From the NCBI GenBank assembly GCA_032622095.1, contig CP136066.1:102943319-103007318 (forward strand): a stretch of 64,000 nt of DNA, given 5' to 3'. A program made the position numbers and the translations under genes. This DNA comes from Siphonodentalium dalli. Its lineage: Eukaryota; Mollusca; Scaphopoda; Gadilida; Siphonodentaliidae. Of this stretch, positions 56,656 through 64,000 are shown piece after piece; position 1 is the stretch's first letter, and each line of letters opens with the position of its first letter. Below the pieces are notes generated by a model. That model saw only the letters and a list, made by a program, of their open reading frames with translations. It was not told the DNA's origin and did not search any database.

Positions 56656-58100
56656 GTGCTAAAGGATTTAGTCATACAAAGAGTAAAATCCAAGACGGCT
56701 GCTGGCGGCCATGTTTTTTCGCCAAATGACCCCAAAATTACTCGTTCCCATCTACATGTCAATATTAACATTCATGACAAATTTCATGATGATCAGACGA
56801 ACAGTACGACATGTGGCCCGTGCTAATGGATTAAATTTTGAAATCCAAGATGGCTGCTGGCGGCCATATTTTTTGTCCGAATGACCCCAAAATGACTTGT
56901 TCCCATTTACATTCCAATTCAACAGCCATGACAAATTTTATGATGATCAGATTAAAGGTACGACCTGTAGCTCGTGCTAAAGGATTTAGTCATACAAAGA
57001 GTAAAATCCAAGATGGCTGCTGGCGGCCATGTTTTTTAGCCGAATGACCCCCAAAATGACTCGTTCCCATCTACATGTCAATATTAACATCCATGACAAA
57101 TTTTATGATGATCAGACTAAAGGTACGACCTGTAGCCCATGCTAAAGAATTTAGTCATACAAAGAGTAAAATCCAAGGTAGCTGCAGGCGGCCATGTTTT
57201 TTGGCTGAATGACCCCAAAATGACTCGTTCCCATCTACATGTCAATATTAACATCCATGACAAATTTCATGATGATCAGATAAACAGTACGACCTGTGGC
57301 CTGTGCTAATGGATTGAATTTTGAAATCAAAGATGGCCACTGGCGGCCATGTTTTTTGTCCGAATTACCCCAAAATGACTCGTTCCCATTTACATTCCAA
57401 TTTCAAAAGCCATGACAAATTTTATGATGATCAGACTAAAGGTACGACCTGTAGCCTGTGCTAAAGGATTTAGTCATACAAAGAGTAAAATCCAAGACGG
57501 CTGCTGGCGGCCATGTTTTTTCGCCAAATGACCCCAAAATTACTCGTTCCCATCTACATGTCAATATTAACATTCATGACAAATTTCATGATGATCAGAC
57601 GAACAGTACGACATGTGGCCCGTGCTAATGGATTAAATTTTGAAATCCAAGATGGCTGCTGGCGGCCATATTTTTTGTCCGAATGACCCCAAAATGACTT
57701 GTTCCCATTTACATTCCAATTCAACAGCCATGACAAATTTTATGATGATCAGATTAAAGGTACGACCTGTAGCTCGTGCTAAAGGATTTAGTCATACAAA
57801 GAGTAAAATCCAAGATGGCTGCTGGCGGCCATGTTTTTTAGCCGAATGACCCCCAAAATGACTCGTTCCCATCTACATGTCAATATTAACATCCATGACA
57901 AATTTTATGATGATCAGACTAAAGGTACGACCTGTAGCCCATGCTAAAGAATTTAGTCATACAAAGAGTAAAATCCAAGGTAGCTGCAGGCGGCCATGTT
58001 TTTTGGCTGAATGACCCCAAAATGACTCGTTCCCATCTACATGTCAATATTAACATCCATGACAAATTTCATGATGATCAGATAAACAGTACGACCTGTG
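56500..58100 (+). repeat. Sat2 higher-order repeat, 2 x 802 bp
   Basis: Five monomers recur 802 bp apart, with the shared variants GTCCGAATTACCCC, GGCGGCCATATTTTTTG and TTTTTTAGCCGAATG. Copies diverge after about 58090 (GTACTAATGG). Confidence 0.85.
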
Positions 58101-58439
58101 GCCCGTACTAATGGATTGAATTTTGAAATCAAAGATGGCCACTGGCGGCCATGTTTTTTGTCCGAATGACCCCAAAATGACTCGTTCCCATTTACATTCC
58201 AATTTCAAAAGCCATGACAAATTTTATGATGATCAGACTAAAGGTACGACCTGTAGCCTGTGCTAAAGGATTTAGTCATACAGAGAGTAAAATCCAAGAC
58301 GGCTGCTGGCGGCCATGTTTTTTGGCCGAATGACCCCCAAAATGACTCGTTCCCATCTACATGTCAATATTAACATCCATGACAAATTTTATGATGATCA
58401 GACTAAAGGTACGACCTGTAGCCCATGCTAAAGAATTTA

Positions 58440-61400
58440 GTCATACAAAGAGTAAATTCCAAGGTAGCTGCAGGCGGCCATGTTTTTTGGCTGAATGACC
58501 CCAAAATGACTCGTTCCCATCTACATGTCAATATTAACATCCATGACAAATTTCATGATGATCAGATAAACAGTACGACCTGTGGCCCGTGCTAACGGAT
58601 TGAATTTTGAAATCAAAGATGGCCACTGGCGGCCATGTTTTTTGTCCGAATGACCCCAAAATGACTCGTTCCCATTTACATTCCAATTTCAAAAGCCATG
58701 ACAAATTTTATGATGATCAGACTAAAGGTACGACCTGTAGCCTGTGCTAAAGGATTTAGTCATACAAAGAGTAAAATCCAAGACGGCTGCTGGCGGCCAT
58801 GTTTTTTGGCCGAATGACCCCAAAATGACTCGTTCCAATCTACATGTCATTGTTAACATCCATGACAAATTTTATGATGATCAGACTAAAGGTATGACCT
58901 GTAGCCCGTGCTAAAGGATTTAGTCATACAAAGAGTAAAATCCAAGATGGCTGCTGGCGGCCATGTTTTTGGGCCGAATGACCCCAAAATTACTCGTTCC
59001 CATCTACATGTCAATATTAACATCCATGACAAATTTCATGATGATCAGATAAACAGTACGACCTGTGGCCTGTGCTAATGGATTGAATTTTGAAATCAAA
59101 GATGGCCACTGGCGGCCATGTTTTTTGTCCGAATTACCCCAAAATGACTCGTTCCCATTTACATTCCAATTTCAAAAGCCATGACAAATTTTATGATGAT
59201 CAGACTAAAGGTACGACCTGTAGCCTGTGCTAAAGGATTTAGTCATACAAAGAGTAAAATCCAAGACGGCTGCTGGCGGCCATGTTTTTTCGCCAAATGA
59301 CCCCAAAATTACTCGTTCCCATCTACATGTCAATATTAACATTCATGACAAATTTCATGATGATCAGACGATAAGTACAACATGTGGCCCGTGCTAATGG
59401 ATTAAATTTTGAAATCCAAGATGGCTGCTGGCGGCCATATTTTTTGTCCGAATGACCCCAAAATGACTTGTTCCCATTTACATTCCAATTCAACAGCCAT
59501 GACAAATTTTATGATGATCAGATTAAAGGTACGACCTGTAGCTCGTGCTAAAGGATTTAGTCATACAAAGAGTAAAATCCAAGATGGCTGCTGGCGGCCA
59601 TGTTTTTTGGCCGAATGACCCCCAAAATGACTCGTTCCCATCTACATGTCAATATTAACATCCATGACAAATTTTATGATGATCAGACTAAAGGTACGAC
59701 CTGTAGCCCATGCTAAAGAATTTAGTCATACAAAGAGTAAAATCCAAGGTAGCTGCAGGCGGCCATGTTTTTTGGCTGAATGACCCCAAAATGACTCGTT
59801 CCCATCTACATGTCAATATTAACATCCATGACAAATTTCATGATGATCAGATAAACAGTACGACCTGTGGCCCGTACTAATGGATTGAATTTTGAAATCA
59901 AAGATGGCCACTGGCGGCCATGTTTTTTGTCCGAATGACCCCAAAATGACTCGTTCCCATTTACATTCCAATTTCAAAAGCCATGACAAATTTTATGATG
60001 ATCAGACTAAAGGTACGACCTGTAGCCTGTGCTAAAGGATTTAGTCATACAGAGAGTAAAATCCAAGACGGCTGCTGGCGGCCATGTTTTTTGGCCGAAT
60101 GACCCCAAAATGACTCGTTCCAATCTACATGTCATTGTTAACATCCATGACATATTTTATGATGATCAGACTAAAGGTACGACCTGTAGCCCGTGCTAAA
60201 GGATTTAGTCATACAAAGAGTAAAATCCAAGATGGCTGCTGGCGGCCATGTTTTTGGGCCGAATGACCCCAAAATTACTCGTTCCCATCTACATGTCAAT
60301 ATTAAAATCCATGACAAATTTCATGATGATCAGACGAACAATGCGACCTGTGGCCCGTGCTAATGGATTGAATTTTGAAAACAAAGATGGCCACTGGCGG
60401 CCATGTTTTTTGTCCGAATGACCCCAAAATGACTCGTTCCCATCTACATTCCAATTTCAACAGCCATGACAAATTTCATGATGATCAGACTAAAGGTACG
60501 ACCTGCAGCCCGTGCTAAAAAAGTTAGTCATACAAAGAGTAAAATCCAAGATGGCTGCTAGCAGCCATGTTTTTTTGGCCGAATGACCCAAAAATGACTC
60601 GTTCCCATCTACATTCCAATTTCAACAGCCATGACAAATTTTATGATGATCAGACTAAAGGTACGACCTGTAGCCCGTGCTAAAGGATTTAGTCATACAA
60701 AGAGTAAAATCCAAGATGGCGGCTGGCGGCCATGTTTTTTGGCCGAATGACCCCAAAATGACTCGTTCCCATCTACATTCCAATTTCAACAGCCATGACA
60801 AATTTTATGATGATCAGACTAAAGGTACGACCTGTAGCCCGTGCTAAAGGATTTAGTCATACAAAGAGTAAAATCCAAGATGGCTGCTGGCGGCCATGTT
60901 TTTGGGCCGAATGACCCCAAAATTACTCGTTCCCATCTACATGTCAATATTAACATCCATGACAAATTTCATGATGATCAGGCGAACAGTACGACCTGTA
61001 GCCCGTACTAATGGATTTAATTTTGAAATCCAATATGGCCACTGGCGGCCATGTTTTTTGTCCTAATGACCCCAAAATGACTCGTTCCCATCTACATGTC
61101 AATATTAACATCCATGACAAATTTCATGATGATCAGATAAACAGTACGACCTGTGGCCTGTGCTAATGGATTGAATTTTGAAATCAAAGATGGCCACTGG
61201 CGGCCATGTTTTTTGTCCGAATGACCCCAAAATGACTCGTTCCCATTTACATTCCAATTTCAAAAGCCATGACAAATTTTATGATGATCAGACTAAAGGT
61301 ACGACCTGTAGCCTGTGCTAAAGGATTTAGTCATACAAAGAGTAAAATCCAAGACGGCTGCTGGCGGCCATGTTTTTTCGCCAAATGACCCCAAAATTAC

Positions 61401-64000
61401 TCGTTCCCATCTACATGTCAATATTAACATTCATGACAAATTTCATGATGATCAGACGAACAGTACGACATGTGGCCCGTGCTAATGGATTAAATTTTGA
61501 AATCCAAGATGGCTGCTGGCGGCCATGTTTTTTGTCCGAATGACCCCAAAATGACTTGTTCCCATTTACATTCCAATTTCAACAGCCATGACAAATTTTA
61601 TGATGATCAGATTAAAGGTACGACCTGTAGCTCGTGCTAAAGGATTTAGTCATACAAAGAGTAAAATCCAAGATGGCTGCTGGCGGCCATGTTTTTTGGC
61701 CGAATGACCCCCAAAATGACTCGTTCCCATCTACATGTCAATATTAACATCCATGACAAATTTTATGATGATCAGACTAAAGGTACGACCTGTAGCCCAT
61801 GCTAAAGAATTTAGTCATACAAAGAGTAAATTCCAAGGTAGCTGCAGGCGGCCATGTTTTTTGGCTGAATGACCCCAAAATGACTCGTTCCCATCTACAT
61901 GTCAATATTAACAACCATGACAAATTTCATGATGATCAGATAAACAGTACGACCTGTGGCCCGTGCTAACGGATTGAATTTTGAAATCAAAGATGGCCAC
62001 TGGCGGCCATGTTTTTTGTCCGAATGACCCCAAAATGACTCGTTCCCATTTACATTCCAATTTCAAAAGCCATGACAAATTTTATGATGATCAGACTAAA
62101 GGTACGACCTGTAGCCTGTGCTAAAGGATTTAGTCATACAAAGAGTAAAATCCAAGACGGCTGCTGGCGGCCATGTTTTTTGGCCGAATGACCCCAAAAT
62201 GACTCGTTCCAATCTACATGTCATTGTTAACATCCATGACAAATTTTATGATGATCAGACTAAAGGTACGACCTGTAGCCCGTGCTAAAGGATTTAGTCA
62301 TACAAAGAGTAAAATCCAAGATGGCTGCTGGCGGCCATGTTTTTGGGCCGAATGACCCCAAAATTACTCGTTCCCATCTACATGTCAATATTAACATCCA
62401 TGACAAATTTCATGATGATCAGATAAACAGTACGACCTGTGGCCTGTGCTAATGGATTGAATTTTGAAATCAAAGATGGCCACTGGCGGCCATGTTTTTT
62501 GTCCGAATTACCCCAAAATGACTCGTTCCCATTTACATTCCAATTTCAAAAGCCATGACAAATTTTATGATGATCAGACTAAAGGTACGACCTGTAGCCT
62601 GTGCTAAAGGATTTAGTCATACAAAGAGTAAAATCCAAGACGGCTGCTGGCGGCCATGTTTTTTCGCCAAATGACCCCAAAATTACTCGTTCCCATCTAC
62701 ATGTCAATATTAACATTCATGACAAATTTCATGATGATCAGACGAACAGTACGACATGTGGCCCGTGCTAATGGATTAAATTTTGAAATCCAAGATGGCT
62801 GCTGGCGGCCATATTTTTTGTCCGAATGACCCCAAAATGACTTGTTCCCATTTACATTCCAATTCAACAGCCATGACAAATTTTATGATGATCAGATTAA
62901 AGGTACGACCTGTAGCTCGTGCTAAAGGATTTAGTCATACAAAGAGTAAAATCCAAGATGGCTGCTGGCGGCCATGTTTTTTGGCCGAATGACCCCCAAA
63001 ATGACTCGTTCCCATCTACATGTCAATATTAACATCCATGACAAATTTTATGATGATCAGACTAAAGGTACGACCTGTAGCCCATGCTAAAGAATTTAGT
63101 CATACAAAGAGTAAAATCCAAGGTAGCTGCAGGCGGCCATGTTTTTTGGCTGAATGACCCCAAAATGACTCGTTCCCATCTACATGTCAATATTAACATC
63201 CATGACAAATTTCATGATGATCAGATAAACAGTACGACCTGTGGCCCGTACTAATGGATTGAATTTTGAAATCAAAGATGGCCACTGGCGGCCATGTTTT
63301 TTGTCCGAATGACCCCAAAATGACTCGTTCCCATTTACATTCCAATTTCAAAAGCCATGACAAATTTTATGATGATCAGACTAAAGGTACGACCTGTAGC
63401 CTGTGCTAAAGGATTTAGTCATACAGAGAGTAAAATCCAAGACGGCTGCTGGCGGCCATGTTTTTTGGCCGAATGACCCCAAAATGACTCGTTCCAATCT
63501 ACATGTCATTGTTAACATCCATGACATATTTTATGATGATCAGACTAAAGGTACGACCTGTAGCCCGTGCTAAAGGATTTAGTCATACAAAGAGTAAAAT
63601 CCAAGATGGCTGCTGGCGGCCATGTTTTTGGGCCGAATGACCCCAAAATTACTCGTTCCCATCTACATGTCAATATTAAAATCCATGACAAATTTCATGA
63701 TGATCAGACGAACAATGCGACCTGTGGCCCGTGCTAATGGATTGAATTTTGAAAACAAAGATGGCCACTGGCGGCCATGTTTTTTGTCCGAATGACCCCA
63801 AAATAACTCGTTCCCATCTACATTCCAATTTCAACAGCCATGACAAATTTCATGATGATCAGACTAAAGGTACGACCTGCAGCCCGTGCTAAAAAATTTA
63901 GTCATACAAAGAGTAAAATCCAAGATGGCTGCTGGCAGCCATGTTTTTTGGCCGAATGACCCAAAAATTACTCATTCCCATCTACATGTCAATATAATCA
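58440..64000 (+). repeat. Sat2 duplication with 3374-bp offset
   Basis: A block of about 2.2 kb from 58440 to 60620 recurs at about 61815-64000. Private variants such as CATATTTTATGATGATC (about 60150 and 63525) and GAACAATGCGACCTG (about 60345 and 63720) are shared. Between the copies are monomers with AAGATGGCGGCTGGC (60713) that occur only once. Confidence 0.82.

Larger units (their letters stand above)
52465..64000 (+). repeat. Satellite array Sat2, monomer about 160 bp
   Basis: About 72 head-to-tail monomers of 155-164 bp, running off the right edge. Two subtypes are mixed: one with GGATTTAGTCATACAAAGAG TAAAATCCAAGATGGCTGCT, the other with GGATTGAATTTTGAAATCAA AGATGGCCACT. Both continue GGCGGCCATGTTTTTT, GAATGACCCCAAAATGACTC G, CATGACAAATTT, ATGATGATCAGA and GTACGACCTGT. 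One recurrent monomer is shortened to about 108 bp (near 52965 and 54993). Frames such as the one at 57640-57849 are chance products of the repeat. Confidence 0.97.

Noticed and set aside
52400-62992. Repeated 60-75-codon frames in Sat2 (for example KSKMAAGGHIF...)
   Set aside because: They follow the monomer period, occur on both strands and differ between subtypes only as the DNA does.
1-64000. CRISPR array or bacterial operon
   Set aside because: Repeats are 160 and about 416 bp with no unique spacers, and genes are interrupted by introns. This is animal nuclear DNA.

Overview
This is a window of AT-rich animal nuclear DNA with spliced genes, not a bacterial or phage sequence. Two kinds of evidence support that: split coding exons with standard GT/AG borders, and a dense load of non-autonomous DNA transposons (hAT-like with 8-bp target duplications, TTAA-flanked piggyBac-like, TA-flanked mariner/pogo-like). 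A marine invertebrate such as a mollusc is my guess, at low confidence. No taxon marker is present.

Layout. Bases 1-20814 are a tandem satellite (Sat1): 50 complete monomers of about 379, 416 or 455 bp, with large nearly exact higher-order duplications. The array runs off the left edge of the window. Its right edge decays and is capped by a 955-bp hAT-like element with a clean 8-bp target duplication. From 21.8 to 52.3 kb lies a transposon graveyard holding the 3' ends of two real genes. From about 52.47 kb to the right edge is a second satellite (Sat2), with a monomer of about 160 bp and its own higher-order repeats.

Genes. (1) The last two exons of a C2H2 zinc-finger gene on the + strand (23104-23285 and 24138-24255), resembling the C-terminal finger of the TRERF1/ZNF541/MIDEAS family of ELM2-SANT co-repressor proteins. 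(2) The last two exons of DNAL1, axonemal dynein light chain 1, on the - strand (51613-51527 and 49397-49357), recognised from the leucine-rich-repeat cap NPLEEKHS...LKKLDG and the acidic tail. The two genes converge tail to tail. From memory, human DNAL1 and MIDEAS are near neighbours in the same convergent arrangement, so this may be an ancient microsynteny block. The remaining DNAL1 exons must lie to the right of the window, which would place the whole Sat2 array inside a DNAL1 intron.

Mobile elements. Seven recurring families are named here: A (palindromic, TA-flanked, TIR CAGTAATGCCC), B (about 390-450 bp, each end itself a palindrome), C (TTAA-flanked, two tandem hairpins), D (TTAA-flanked, one long hairpin), E (TTAA-flanked, about 220 bp), G (an inverted family at 43.4 and 50.7 kb), and hAT-like elements. 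Several are nested, which gives relative insertion ages. A solo inverted copy of the Sat2 parent sequence at about 46.08-46.37 kb, and a matching head on the left edge of the array, suggest how Sat2 arose.

The most notable points are the DNAL1 intron satellite, a triplicated 3' splice site at DNAL1's penultimate exon, the dispersed progenitor of Sat2, a 264-bp sequence copied between two B elements, and a TTAA element built from parts of two families. Almost all open reading frames in the satellites and the transposon region look accidental.
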